From NCBI GenBank assembly GCA_052139675.1, contig JBKQWE010000130.1, forward strand, positions 1 to 64,000: 64,000 bases of DNA, given 5' to 3'. The stretch's first letter is position 1, and every line of letters begins with the position of its first letter. The stretch comes from JBEKCB01 sp052139675. GTDB taxonomy: Bacteria; Planctomycetota; Brocadiia; CAIUPP01. The translations under genes and the position numbers were made by a program. The notes beneath the pieces are model-generated. The model was not told the DNA's origin, did not search any database, and worked only from the letters and a program-made list of their open reading frames with translations. Shown in pieces: positions 27,238 to 36,318 of the stretch.

Positions 27238-28008
27238 TTAGTACGGAAACCGCTCGTTGTATTTCGCGGCGGAAAGTTCGACAAGGACGTCCGCGATCCG
27301 GGCGACGGTCGCCTGTACGACCTTTTCGCCCTTCTCGCGGGTCGCCTTCGTCGGATCTCCGACGCCGCCGTTCCGGGTGAAAAGATGCCAGGGCCGGCTG
27401 AACTTGCCGTACTTCTTGAGCAGCGGAAGGCGCGACGGGTTCGTCGGCGCCGGTCTCGCTGCGTCCATGTTGACGAATTGCGGGAAAAGCGCCAGCGCGA
27501 CCGAGGTCTCGATTTCATCCGCGTGCTCGATCTCCGCCGTTTCGCGCACGGCGTCCACCACGTCGGAGGCGACGGACCAGCAGTCCATCCGCGCGAGGAA
27601 AACTTTGTGCTTGCCGTAGAGCTCGCGCAACGTCGCGTCGAGCGTGCCGCTGTTGCCGCCATGCCCGTTGAGCAGGAGCACCTTTCGGATCCCGTGCTGC
27701 GCCAGGCCGCCGACGAGGTCGTCCATGACCTTGAGGATCGTGCTCGGGCTCAGGCCGACCGTGTACGGAAACTCCATGAGGTTCTGATCGCAGCCATAGG
27801 GCAGGCCCGGCATCACGAGCACGACCGCGCCGCGCTCGGCCGCGAGTTCCGCCGCCCGGCGCGCGAAGATCGCCGCCTGGAACGCGTCCGTCCCGTACGG
27901 CAGGTGCAGCCCGTGCACCTCGCACGATCCGATGGGCAGCACGGCCACCTCGACGGATTTTCCCTTGAGGTCGGCTTGGCAGGTCTCCTCGAGCACGATC
28001 ATGCTCAT
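27238..28008 (-). CDS. Creatininase-family amidohydrolase
   Basis: About 256 residues. The creatininase metal-site motifs are present: PIGSCEVHGLHLPYGTDAF (Glu, His and Asp ligands), NGHGGNSG and HADEIETS. The family includes creatinine amidohydrolase, formamide hydrolases such as MftE/ArfB, and many unassigned members, so the substrate cannot be named. The ATG at 28008 with AAAGGG upstream is preferred over 28074, which would overlap the neighbouring propeller gene more deeply. It is the last gene of the minus-strand catabolic unit and has a second creatininase two genes upstream. Confidence 0.85.
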   Translation of the reverse strand: MSMIVLEETCQADLKGKSVEVAVLPIGSCEVHGLHLPYGTDAFQAAIFARRAAELAAERGAVVLVMPGLPYGCDQNLMEFPYTVGLSPSTILKVMDDLVGGLAQHGIRKVLLLNGHGGNSGTLDATLRELYGKHKVFLARMDCWSVASDVVDAVRETAEIEHADEIETSVALALFPQFVNMDAARPAPTNPSRLPLLKKYGKFSRPWHLFTRNGGVGDPTKATREKGEKVVQATVARIADVLVELSAAKYNERFPY

Positions 28009-28051
28009 TCGCGGCCCTTTCGATTTTGCGGCCGAGAGGCCGGAGCGGGGT

Positions 28052-29335
28052 TCATCTCTTATCCGCAGGGGCATCGAAACTGATCAGGTCGCAGATGGGC
28101 GCCGCCTTGCGGTCCAGGCCCGTTGGAGAAGGCTCGATCCACGGGCAGGAGTACAGCTTCCCGTTCGGGTGGACGAGGAGCGTGTGCGCCATCGAGGGGT
28201 AGCGGCCGTCGGGCAGCCGCAGCACGCCGTGGTCGGCGTAGTCGCCGGTGCGAAGATGATACGTCACCAGGTGCACGGCCTCCTTGACGCGCCGGCCGTC
28301 CTCCGTCGTGAGGCCGTGAGTGCTCGTGAGGTAGTAGACGGTGTGGCCGTCGGGGCCGAGGCGCAGCGAGAGGTAGCCGTAGCGGAACGGCTCGAACTGC
28401 CCGCTCTCGCGGAGTTCCTGCGCGCAGATCCGGTCGAGCAGCGTCAGCCGCGGCGCGGCGGGATCGAAGCGGAAGAGGTAGCCGGATTTGGGATGCACGC
28501 CGTAGAACACGCGATCCGCCTCGTGCCAGAACAGGTCGCGCCAGTTGTATCCCTGGTGGCCGGGCTTGTGCGGGTCCCACGCGCCGAAGATGTCGCGCTT
28601 CATGTGGACGCCCGCCGCCGGCTCGACGCGGTCCCGCGAGAAACTGTATCGCAGGATTTCGCCGTCGGCGTTCGTGAAGTAGACGTCGCCCGTCTCCGGC
28701 CAGACGCCCATGCTGCGGCACAGGCAGAGGTAGTTTTCGCCTTCGCCGACCTCGCCGTCGCGGGAGACCTTGCCCAGGTTGCGCAGCCGGCGCGCGGCGA
28801 TGTCATAGACCAGGAAGTAGCCCTTCGGCCAGGTCAGCCCGTAGATGCGCTTGCGCGCGGGGTCGAGCTGCATCGCGATGATGCCTTCCTCCGGCACGCC
28901 GATCACCAGGTCCTCGAACCGCCCGCTGGCCAGGTCGTACGAGATGAAATGCCCGCCGGGATACGGCTTGTATCCCTCCGGCACTCCCGCCGGCCGTTCC
29001 TTGTCGCCGGAGGACTGGAAGAAGCCGTACTGCGTGGAGAGATACAGTTTCCCGTCGCACTCGAAGAACGGGCAGTGCGATTTGCCCTGCGGAATCGTCT
29101 TCCGGCCGGCCTCGCCGACCAGTTCGCCGAGGTCGCCCAGGAGCTTCACCCGGTCGGCTGAAGGCTCGTAGCGATAGACGCGGCCGTGCGTATTCAAGTC
29201 GTGCGATGAGAGCGTGTAATACACGTTCCCGTCGCTCGCCGGCGAAAGGGAATAGAAGTTGGAGTCCGATTTCTCGAAACCCGAGGCGTGCAGCCGCGCG
29301 GGAATCACGGCGTTCGGCGTGCTCTTCATGCTCAT
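28052..29335 (-). CDS. Beta-propeller repeat protein, third
   Basis: A 427-residue propeller protein with repeats such as SLSPASDGNVYYTLSSHD, GRVYRYEPSADRVKLLG, KRIYGLTWPKGYFLVYDIAA and LRLGPDGHTVYYLTSTHG. It resembles the two propellers at 15.8-18.2 kb in length, blade spacing and lack of a signal peptide. It is flanked on both sides by creatininase genes, so it likely acts in the same pathway. No catalytic residues can be assigned. Confidence 0.75.
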   Translation of the reverse strand: MSMKSTPNAVIPARLHASGFEKSDSNFYSLSPASDGNVYYTLSSHDLNTHGRVYRYEPSADRVKLLGDLGELVGEAGRKTIPQGKSHCPFFECDGKLYLSTQYGFFQSSGDKERPAGVPEGYKPYPGGHFISYDLASGRFEDLVIGVPEEGIIAMQLDPARKRIYGLTWPKGYFLVYDIAARRLRNLGKVSRDGEVGEGENYLCLCRSMGVWPETGDVYFTNADGEILRYSFSRDRVEPAAGVHMKRDIFGAWDPHKPGHQGYNWRDLFWHEADRVFYGVHPKSGYLFRFDPAAPRLTLLDRICAQELRESGQFEPFRYGYLSLRLGPDGHTVYYLTSTHGLTTEDGRRVKEAVHLVTYHLRTGDYADHGVLRLPDGRYPSMAHTLLVHPNGKLYSCPWIEPSPTGLDRKAAPICDLISFDAPADKR

Positions 29336-29376
29336 GGTTGCTCAACGCTCCTGCGATGTTAATGGGTGACTGGTAT

Positions 29377-30153
29377 TTATTCTCCGGCCCGCCCGCTCCG
29401 GTAATAGATTCGGCTCTGGCGCAGCCACGCCAGGCGTTGCCGGATGTGCTTCATCAAGTTGCGCTTGCTGCTGAGGATGAACTTCTCGCCTTTCTCGCGC
29501 GAGGCGAGCGAAGCGTCTCCGTAATTGCCCCTGGGCGAGACGAAGCCGACGCCGAACGTCGTGAGGTCCGGCTGTTCAAAACCCTTGACGCTGAACTTCA
29601 GGCGCGGCCGGCCCCGCTGGACGAGGTCGGGCCGCAGGGCGAGCATGACGGAAGTCTCGCCTTCGCCCGCGTGGATGTCCGGCTTGCCCTGCGCGGTCGA
29701 GTCGAGGCCCTCGTCATCCTGGAAACCGTACCACGTCACGAGCAGGATTTTCAGCTTCCGGTCCGAGCGGTTGATGTCGCGCACGACCGGGACCAGCGCG
29801 AAGTTTCCGCCGTGGCCGTTGAGGAGGATCATGGTCGTCACCCCTTGCCGCTCGACCTCGCCGGCGATGTCGCGGATGATCTGCATGAGCGTCTCCGGCT
29901 TGAGCGAGACCGTTCCCGGGAAGCCGGTATGCTCCAGGCTGGTCCCGTAATCCAGAGTGGGCAGCAGCGCCGCGCCCAGTTCGCCTGCGACGAACCGGCC
30001 GAAGTACTCCACCTGAATGTCATCGGTGGCGAGCGGGAGATGCTCGGAATGCTGCTCGAACGCGCCGACCGGCAGCACGCACAGTTTCGGCCGGGCCTTC
30101 CGCCATTGCGGCGACGAGCGCGTTCCGTCGAGCAGAGAATTCTGTTTGGGCAT
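29377..30153 (-). CDS. Creatininase-family amidohydrolase, second
   Basis: A 258-residue protein with canonical motifs VGAFEQHSEHLPLATDD, NGHGGNFAL and HAGEGETS, closer to consensus than the copy at 27.2 kb. The true start is ATG at 30153 (MPKQNSLLDG), which has GAAAGGAG 6 bases upstream and its own promoter; the open frame upstream of it is non-coding. The two creatininases are clearly divergent rather than a recent duplication, which suggests two different amide substrates or two steps. Confidence 0.88.
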   Translation of the reverse strand: MPKQNSLLDGTRSSPQWRKARPKLCVLPVGAFEQHSEHLPLATDDIQVEYFGRFVAGELGAALLPTLDYGTSLEHTGFPGTVSLKPETLMQIIRDIAGEVERQGVTTMILLNGHGGNFALVPVVRDINRSDRKLKILLVTWYGFQDDEGLDSTAQGKPDIHAGEGETSVMLALRPDLVQRGRPRLKFSVKGFEQPDLTTFGVGFVSPRGNYGDASLASREKGEKFILSSKRNLMKHIRQRLAWLRQSRIYYRSGRAGE

Positions 30154-30187
30154 CGCGGTCTCCTTTCGCTCATCCTGCGCCCGAGGG

Positions 30188-30216
30188 ACTCTAGCACGCG
30201 CCGCCGGCAACTGCAA
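30188..30216 (-). promoter_or_regulatory. Internal promoter candidate before the second creatininase
   Basis: On the minus strand TTGCAG (30216-30211), 17-base spacer, TAGAGT (30193-30188), about 30 bases before the creatininase ATG at 30153. It would allow the creatininase-propeller-creatininase set to be expressed apart from the upstream genes. Confidence 0.45.
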
Positions 30217-30226
30217 GAAGGGCGGG

Positions 30227-31573
30227 CTATTGCTCTTTCGCCGGGACCATTCCGAGCAGCGATTGCGGCGTCTCGAAAAGGATCTCCCTGGCGATGTCGA
30301 GCGCGTCCCGGCGCGTGTACTGCCCCGACTCGATCCTGTCCGCCAGCACCCGCGCCATGACTTTGCGGATGACGAATGCCTTCCCGTAGGTCCATTCGAG
30401 GCTGTAGGCGTCGGTGAAAAAGCCGATCTGCTTGTTGAGCGGGAGCAGGTCCAGGCGCTCGGCCAACACCTGCCGCATGATATCCGGAAAGAAGTTGTGC
30501 CACCAGTAACCCGCCAACGAGAGATTGGGCAGTTCCCGGCAGAGCGTGCAGAGCGACTGGTTGGCGTGGCGGCTCGCGAGGAAGCAGAGGAATTTGACCT
30601 TGGGATGGCGCGCGACGACGGCCGCCAGGTCCGCGATGGCGCGCTGCGGGACCAGGCTGGCCGTCTCGAACGGCATCGGCTCGGCGGCAAAACTGAACTG
30701 AAAGACGATCGGGTCGGCGAGCGACGTCAGTTGTTCCAGGAACAGCTCGTGGATGCAGGAAGCGTACAAGTCCCTCTCTTCGGGTCCCGCCTTGGCGCGC
30801 CGCGCCAGCGCCGATTCCATCTCGCCGTCCGTGACGCGCCGGAAGGCGATGTCCGTCGAGATGTGAGTGGCGATCGAGAGCACGCGCGACGCCGCCAGCT
30901 CTTTCACGAAATGGGCCATGGCCGCGCGCACGTCGTCGAGAGTCCGGATGGTCCGCTCGGAGGCCGGCCGCCGGCCCGCCGCGTGCGGGATCGGCGTCCC
31001 CGGCTTCTGGCCCCAGCACCGTTCCAGCTCGTAGAGCGCCGTGTCATATTCGCCGCGCTGCGTGCGCGTAAAGAAGGCCCATTCCATGGAGTAGTGAAAG
31101 AGATCGTCATCGCATCCGTCGCCGCGCCGGGACAACTCGGTGGTGAGCTTCTGGACGCCGGCCCGGCGGATCATCGTGCGGGACCAGGCGCGATCGTCGG
31201 CGCGTTCGCGGATCAGTCCGTCGAGCGCCTGCCAGTTCTTATCAGTGATCGGCTCGTTCCAGTCATACAGGTCGCGCAGGATGGTCCGCAGCGCCCAGAA
31301 GAGGCTCGTGTTCCGGATCCTGTCGAGGTACGGCAGCGCCTCCCGGATTCTCGAGTGCGCTTCCTCGCGCGTCGGCCAGCCCGGATACTGGGTCAGGCGC
31401 GCGCCGCTGGGACAACCGGCGGAATACAAGTCCGTGACCAGCATGTGGTAAAGCAGCACGTCGTGCAGTCCTCGCGCGGCGAGTTTTCCGCACGTCAAGT
31501 GCGTATGGATGTCCAGCGCGGGGACCTCCGCGAGTTCGCCCTCGAGGTCTCGAACGACCGAATCCGAGCCCAT
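30227..31573 (-). CDS. Uronate (glucuronate) isomerase-family protein
   Basis: A 448-residue member of the uronate isomerase branch of the amidohydrolase superfamily. The N-terminal metal motif DIHTHL is present, and the C-terminal part has the layout of UxaC-like proteins (FFPDIMRQVLAERLDLLPLN, GFFTDAYSLEWTYGK). ATG at 31573 is chosen because AAGGAGGG lies directly upstream; an ATG eight codons earlier is less well placed. In classic UxaC this converts glucuronate/galacturonate to a ketose acid. Here no mannonate/altronate dehydrogenase is nearby, so the substrate may be another sugar acid. Confidence 0.8.
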   Translation of the reverse strand: MGSDSVVRDLEGELAEVPALDIHTHLTCGKLAARGLHDVLLYHMLVTDLYSAGCPSGARLTQYPGWPTREEAHSRIREALPYLDRIRNTSLFWALRTILRDLYDWNEPITDKNWQALDGLIRERADDRAWSRTMIRRAGVQKLTTELSRRGDGCDDDLFHYSMEWAFFTRTQRGEYDTALYELERCWGQKPGTPIPHAAGRRPASERTIRTLDDVRAAMAHFVKELAASRVLSIATHISTDIAFRRVTDGEMESALARRAKAGPEERDLYASCIHELFLEQLTSLADPIVFQFSFAAEPMPFETASLVPQRAIADLAAVVARHPKVKFLCFLASRHANQSLCTLCRELPNLSLAGYWWHNFFPDIMRQVLAERLDLLPLNKQIGFFTDAYSLEWTYGKAFVIRKVMARVLADRIESGQYTRRDALDIAREILFETPQSLLGMVPAKEQ

Positions 31574-31614
31574 CGAATCCCTCCTTCGCAGTTGCATGTA
31601 TCCGCCTGTTCCCG

Positions 31615-32466
31615 TCAACCGCGCCCCGCGGCGCCGGTCATGGCGATCCACTTCCGCAGCACCGGCTCCATCGCCTGCATCGCCTCCGCCTGCGCCAGCG
31701 GCAGCCAGAGGTTCCGGCCGTCGCGCCACTGGCTTCTGAGCGATTCGCGGACGGACGCGATCAGCTCGGTCGCCACGTTGATTTTTGCGATGCCCAGCGA
31801 GATGGCTTTCTTGATGTCCGCCTCCGGCGTCCCCGATCCGCCGTGCAACACAAGCGGCACGCGCACCGCCTTGTGAATCTCCGCCAGCCGGTCGAAGTCC
31901 AGGCGCGGCAGCCGGGTATACTGTCCATGGGCATTGCCGATCGAGACCGCCAGGACGTCCACTCCCGTCTCCTCGGCATAGCGGGCGGCTTCGGCCGGGA
32001 CCGTGAGAGTGGAGCCGGGCGCGCCTTCGGTGGTGACGTCGTCCACCTTGCCGACGTGGCCGATCTCTCCTTCCACGGTCACGCCCAGTGGATGTGCCCG
32101 CTGAGCGACCTGCCGGAGCGCGGCGGCGTTCTCCGCATTGGGGCGCGCAGAGAAGTCGAGCATGACGGATGTATAGCCGGCGGCGAGGCAGGCCTCCGCC
32201 TGCTCGATGCTGTCTCCGTGGTCGAGGTGCAGCGCGGCGCGCACCGAGTACCGGGCCGAAACGGCAACGGCCGTCGCCGCCATGGCCGCCGGCGGAAGGA
32301 GCGCAAACTCGCTGGGGCCATTCATCAGGATCACCGGCGCGCGGCATTCCGTGGCGACGCGCAGCGCGCAGTCCATCGCTTCGGCAGTCCAGACGCAGAA
32401 CGCCGGGACGGCGTATCCGCGCGAAGCGGCGTCGGACAGCAGTTCGGACATCGGCAGAAATTTCAT
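31615..32466 (-). CDS. Class II fructose-bisphosphate/tagatose-type aldolase
   Basis: A 283-residue class II aldolase. The zinc motif ALHLDHGDS, the catalytic region YTSVMLDFSA, the second metal segment EGEIGHVG, the phosphate loop VLHGGSGTP and KINVATEL are all present. The family (FbaA, GatY/KbaY, IolJ) splits ketose phosphates into two trioses. The neighbouring uronate isomerase points to use on a sugar-acid or deoxysugar pathway rather than central glycolysis. Confidence 0.92.
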   Translation of the reverse strand: MKFLPMSELLSDAASRGYAVPAFCVWTAEAMDCALRVATECRAPVILMNGPSEFALLPPAAMAATAVAVSARYSVRAALHLDHGDSIEQAEACLAAGYTSVMLDFSARPNAENAAALRQVAQRAHPLGVTVEGEIGHVGKVDDVTTEGAPGSTLTVPAEAARYAEETGVDVLAVSIGNAHGQYTRLPRLDFDRLAEIHKAVRVPLVLHGGSGTPEADIKKAISLGIAKINVATELIASVRESLRSQWRDGRNLWLPLAQAEAMQAMEPVLRKWIAMTGAAGRG

Positions 32467-32504
32467 TCCGCTACTCCCCTGAGACTCGCCGGATGACCTG
32501 CGTT

Positions 32505-35243
32505 TCAGCCGGCCCTATTCAGCTTCAGCCATTCCCGCGCGCCGGGCGCTTCGATGATCGGCCAGGACGCGCGCAGGGGGTCCTGGTACGGCCCGATCTT
32601 CTCCACCGGGATCGGCTGGAACCCGAGCTTGAACGCCGGCGAATCGGGCCTGAGACGCCAGTCGTCTTTCTCCGGCGCGACGAAAAACGGGTCGGCGACG
32701 AGCGAGTGCCGGTCGAACCCCAGCGCCTGGAGCGATTGCCACTCGTCCAGCGTTTCCGTTTCGACCAGATGGACGTCGCCAATCCACACCGTGCCGTCGC
32801 CGGCCGTCAGGTCGAACCGGGCTCGGACCGCCTTCATTTGCGCATTGTAGTCCTGCTCGCCCTGGGCCGGAAATCGGAAGACCAGTTCGTAATCCTGCCA
32901 CTCGGCGCCGAGGCTGGCCGGTGTCTGCCTGCACCAGAAGTATACGTTGGCCACGTACGACTGGACCATCAGCTCGGCGCGCGTCCCGGCCTTGGCGGCC
33001 TTCATCTTCGCGGTCAGCCGGTAAGCATGGCCCGGTTTCGCGGCGACCTCATCGCTGACGACCACAGGCCACGGAGGATTGCATTTTGCGTCCTTCACCG
33101 GCACACCGGCGATCTTCAGCGACCGTTTGCCGCCGGCCGCAGCCTCCTCCGAAACGCCGGCCTTGCAGTCCGCGCTCGGCCTGGCCTGCCAGATCCAGCC
33201 GTTGGGCAGCTCGTTGGCCTGGCCGCCTTCGAAGCGGGGGTTGACCAGCAGGTTATCGGAGATCGTTTTGCCCGCCTTGAACTGTCCGGTCGAGATCGGC
33301 AGCCCGCAATGCCAGACCAGGTTGTCATCCGCCCGATTGTGGTCGAACGAGACGTTCGAGAAGCGGTACAGCGCGGCCGCCGGGTCGCGGTAGTAGAAGA
33401 TATTGTGCGAGAGCGTGTTGCCCGACATGATCAGCCCGCCGGGCAGGATGGCGTCCTTCGGATGCGTCTTCATGTTCCGCATGTTCTGCCATGCCGGCTC
33501 GTGCGCGACCATCTCGTATCCCTTGACCATCGTGGGAAAATGGTCCTTCCACATCTGCGAATCCTGCGTCCAGCCGTTGTATTCCGCCTGGGAGAGGCCG
33601 TTGTCCGCGAAGACGTTGTTCTCGATCAGGTTATCGCGTCCGTTGTGCAGGTGCAGGCCCGCCCGCGAGCAGCGCGCGACGATGTTGCCGATCACGTCCA
33701 CGCCGCCGGTGTTGTCGTCCAGGTAAACTCCCCACGCGAAAAAGGGCATCGTCCACCGGCCGTCCTTCTTCCCGAAGCCGAGCATGTCGTGGAAATAGTT
33801 GTAGCGGATCACCGTGCCGCGCGAGCTGATCCAGTCGCGCCCGCCGGTGTAGACCGCGCCGGTGTCCTCGGTCTCCAGGTTCATGTGGCGGATGTGGTTG
33901 TATTCGATGACCAGGTTATTGCCGCCGAACAGGATTCCCATCCGCGGGCCGTCGTGGATCAGGTTGTGCGACGCGCGGTTGCCGACGCCATCGAGCGAAA
34001 TGCCCACGCCCTGTTTATAGAACACCCCGACGTGGTGGATATAATTGTTGTCCGCGTAATTGCCCGCGGCCGTGAGCGTTTTGCGGTCGCCGCCGCCGAT
34101 ATAGACGCCGTCGCGGCCGACTTCGGAGATGTCGCATCCGGCCACGCCGTTGCCCGAGCCGCCGACGATGATCACGCCCGACCCGTTATAGTCGCCGACG
34201 TTGCGAATCACGCAGCCGGCGATGAGGCAATTCGTCGTCTCGTAAAGCGTCACCGCGTTGCCCTCGCAGCACTCGATGTCGAAACCGCGGACGGTGACGT
34301 CCGAGACGCCCTTGCCGACCTCGATGATCGCGCGAAGGGTCGGCGCGAGGACCGCCTTGCCTTCCAAGGGCGCCGGCGGCCAGAAGTAGAGCTTGCCCGC
34401 GGCCTTGTCCAGGTACCACTCACCGGGCGAATCGAGTTCCTCGAAAAGCCCCTGCACGTAGTAGCGGTCGCCGGGCCGGATCGCGTAGGAGCAGTCGCCG
34501 GCCAGAGTGATGACCCGCTTCTCGCGGTCCACTGACGCGACGCGGACGATGTCGTTCCACCAGTTGTATCGCGCGAAGATGCAGACCTCGGCCTCCTCCG
34601 GCCGCGAGATCGCGCGGGCGTCCCCGGCCTTGAAGTGCAGCAGGCGCCGGGAGTCGTCCGGCAGGTCCTGGTACATCTCCACCGGCTTGCCCTCGACATA
34701 GGCCCAGCCGCCGGCGTAGGGGTTCATCGGATCGAAGTTCGGATATCGCGCCAGGATCTGGCGGTGGCCGTCGAAAAAGAGCTGCCGGAAGGCGACGCCC
34801 TTCAAGCCTTGCGAGGCCACGTCGGCCACGAGGATCTTATCCTTGTACGGCGCGAAACCGGTGACGGGTTTTCCGCCGAGCAGCAGCGGCCGCGTCGCGG
34901 CGTCGCCGAGATAGACGACCGGCGCGTCGGCCGTGCCGGAATCCTCGGCGGTGAGCTGGAAGGTCCGGTCCAGGAAGTACGTCCCGCCGCGAACGTGTAC
35001 GGTCACGGATTCATGAAGGCCTTTTTCGCGCTTGAGCCGGCGGACTTCGTCGCGGGCACGTTCCAGCGAGGCGAAAGGTCCGTCCTTGCCGGCGGCATCC
35101 GGCGCAGCGAGCCGGCCGCTCCATGCGTCGCGGCCGTCGGAGGCGACGTAGAGGTCGAGGGCGTCGGCGCGACGGGAACTTGATATCGCACCGGCCAGCG
35201 CCGCCAGCAGCACCGTTCCAACCAGACCCAGCGGACTTTTCAT
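32505..35243 (-). CDS. Secreted right-handed beta-helix protein, GH141-like
   Basis: A 912-residue secreted protein. The start is ATG at 35243, which has GGAGGAG upstream and opens a signal peptide (GLVGTVLLAALAGAISSS). The mature N-terminus LDLYVASDGRDAWSGRL and the segment GPFASLERARDEVRRLK are typical of GH141-type parallel beta-helix enzymes (fucosidase/xylanase activities known). Helix rungs run through residues 250-650 (for example NCLIAGCVIRNVGDYNGSGV and NLVIEYNHIRHMN). Residues about 690-850 form a carbohydrate-binding-like beta-sandwich. It probably attacks fucose- or pectin-bearing glycans and feeds the sugar-acid enzymes downstream. Confidence 0.82.
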   Translation of the reverse strand: MKSPLGLVGTVLLAALAGAISSSRRADALDLYVASDGRDAWSGRLAAPDAAGKDGPFASLERARDEVRRLKREKGLHESVTVHVRGGTYFLDRTFQLTAEDSGTADAPVVYLGDAATRPLLLGGKPVTGFAPYKDKILVADVASQGLKGVAFRQLFFDGHRQILARYPNFDPMNPYAGGWAYVEGKPVEMYQDLPDDSRRLLHFKAGDARAISRPEEAEVCIFARYNWWNDIVRVASVDREKRVITLAGDCSYAIRPGDRYYVQGLFEELDSPGEWYLDKAAGKLYFWPPAPLEGKAVLAPTLRAIIEVGKGVSDVTVRGFDIECCEGNAVTLYETTNCLIAGCVIRNVGDYNGSGVIIVGGSGNGVAGCDISEVGRDGVYIGGGDRKTLTAAGNYADNNYIHHVGVFYKQGVGISLDGVGNRASHNLIHDGPRMGILFGGNNLVIEYNHIRHMNLETEDTGAVYTGGRDWISSRGTVIRYNYFHDMLGFGKKDGRWTMPFFAWGVYLDDNTGGVDVIGNIVARCSRAGLHLHNGRDNLIENNVFADNGLSQAEYNGWTQDSQMWKDHFPTMVKGYEMVAHEPAWQNMRNMKTHPKDAILPGGLIMSGNTLSHNIFYYRDPAAALYRFSNVSFDHNRADDNLVWHCGLPISTGQFKAGKTISDNLLVNPRFEGGQANELPNGWIWQARPSADCKAGVSEEAAAGGKRSLKIAGVPVKDAKCNPPWPVVVSDEVAAKPGHAYRLTAKMKAAKAGTRAELMVQSYVANVYFWCRQTPASLGAEWQDYELVFRFPAQGEQDYNAQMKAVRARFDLTAGDGTVWIGDVHLVETETLDEWQSLQALGFDRHSLVADPFFVAPEKDDWRLRPDSPAFKLGFQPIPVEKIGPYQDPLRASWPIIEAPGAREWLKLNRAG

Positions 35244-35402
35244 GATTCTCCTCCTGCCTGGTCTCACGGGTAGTGGGCAATGACTTTGCCGTCCGCGCCG
35301 GGATGGACGCCTCCGGCCCGCCGGTTTCCACCGCGGACAACGCACCGGGACGCCGAGCTTTGCCCGAAGCTCAGCCTCCGCTTTCGCCGGGACGCGCCGG
35401 AC

Positions 35403-36179
35403 TCAGGGGAAGATGTCCAGCGGAGCGCTCGTGACCTTCCGGACTGAGCGCGGATCGAGGCGCTCGACGCCCGGCCTGCCCGCAAGCCGGTCGCAGTAAT
35501 CCGCGCGACACAGTTCCAGGCGGACTTCCATCGGCTTGGTGGGTATGAGCGGCGCGGCCTTCCCGACCAGCGACATCGCGCGGCGGGCGGCCTCGCGGAT
35601 GCGGGCGCGCGCCTCTTCCAGCGGCACCAGTTCCGCGCGGTTCCGCCCGATCCCTCGTTTGACGACGGCCGTCTCGACCGGAGAGAAGAACTGCCGCGCC
35701 TCGACGCAGGCGGCCTCGTCGCCGCTGACCATCAGCATCGGGATTCCGAAGTTCCCCGACACGATCGCCCACTGCGCCAGCTCGCCCATCCGCCGCCCGT
35801 TGAGCCAGTAATTGTACCAGCTCTCCGAATTCTGCGTGTGGTCCAGGAATGCGTTCTGCGTGCCGGCCATCGCGTGCGCGCCGATGAAAAAAGTGCCCGC
35901 GTACGACGTGTCCATCTTGCCCCACCACTTCTTGTTTTCCTTCCGGTCGTTGTCCGCGCGGCGGTCGAGCAGTTCGAGGATGAAGTTGCCGCCGCCGCCG
36001 TGGCTGTCGAGCACGGTCACGTGAGTCGCGCCGCCCTGCAAGGCGCCCTCGACCGCGGCGTTGAGGTCCGCCATGAGAAGTTCGTTCGCCTCGCGCCGCC
36101 GGGGATGGTTCGGCTCGATCATCTCATCCGAGTCCACCCCGGAGATTCCCTCGAGATCGGTGTGAATGTAGATCTTCAT
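35403..36179 (-). CDS. M55-family D-aminopeptidase (DppA-like)
   Basis: A 258-residue member of peptidase family M55. It begins MKIYIHTDLEGISGVDSDEM with the zinc-binding Asp and Glu, and carries the DSHGGGG and GAHAMAGT blocks that supply the histidines. ATG at 36179 with AAAAGGAG upstream is chosen; an upstream ATG at 36239 lies inside the promoter. DppA-type enzymes release D-amino acids from peptides such as those in peptidoglycan. First gene of the 27-36 kb catabolic unit. Confidence 0.9.
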   Translation of the reverse strand: MKIYIHTDLEGISGVDSDEMIEPNHPRRREANELLMADLNAAVEGALQGGATHVTVLDSHGGGGNFILELLDRRADNDRKENKKWWGKMDTSYAGTFFIGAHAMAGTQNAFLDHTQNSESWYNYWLNGRRMGELAQWAIVSGNFGIPMLMVSGDEAACVEARQFFSPVETAVVKRGIGRNRAELVPLEEARARIREAARRAMSLVGKAAPLIPTKPMEVRLELCRADYCDRLAGRPGVERLDPRSVRKVTSAPLDIFP

Positions 36180-36239
36180 CGCGTTTCTCCTTTTTCCAGA
36201 TAACAGTTCTTCACACGACGGCCGGTCATCGAAGGCCAC

Positions 36240-36268
36240 ATTCTGACGATTGAGGCCGCGCCCGTCAA
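36240..36268 (-). promoter_or_regulatory. Sigma-70-type promoter for the M55-GH141-aldolase unit
   Basis: On the minus strand TTGACG (36268-36263), 17-base spacer, CAGAAT (36245-36240), preceded by GGC as at other promoters in this window. The start would be near 36233, about 54 bases before the ATG at 36179. Confidence 0.65.
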
Positions 36269-36285
36269 GCCATTCTTCTGCGCGT

Positions 36286-36315
36286 TTGGACAGAAGGGCG
36301 CGACTGACCTATAAT
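36286..36315 (+). promoter_or_regulatory. Promoter candidate for the electron-transfer operon
   Basis: TTGGAC at 36286-36291, 18-base spacer, perfect TATAAT at 36310-36315. It diverges from the M55 promoter. If real, the start falls near 36322, which would favour the downstream ATG at 36355 for the next gene. Confidence 0.5.
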
Positions 36316-36318
36316 GGA

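Noticed and set aside
36250..36318. TTG at 36250 as start of the fused electron-transfer protein
   Set aside because: It would overlap the promoter elements at 36286-36315 and adds an Arg/Ser-rich stretch with no family match.
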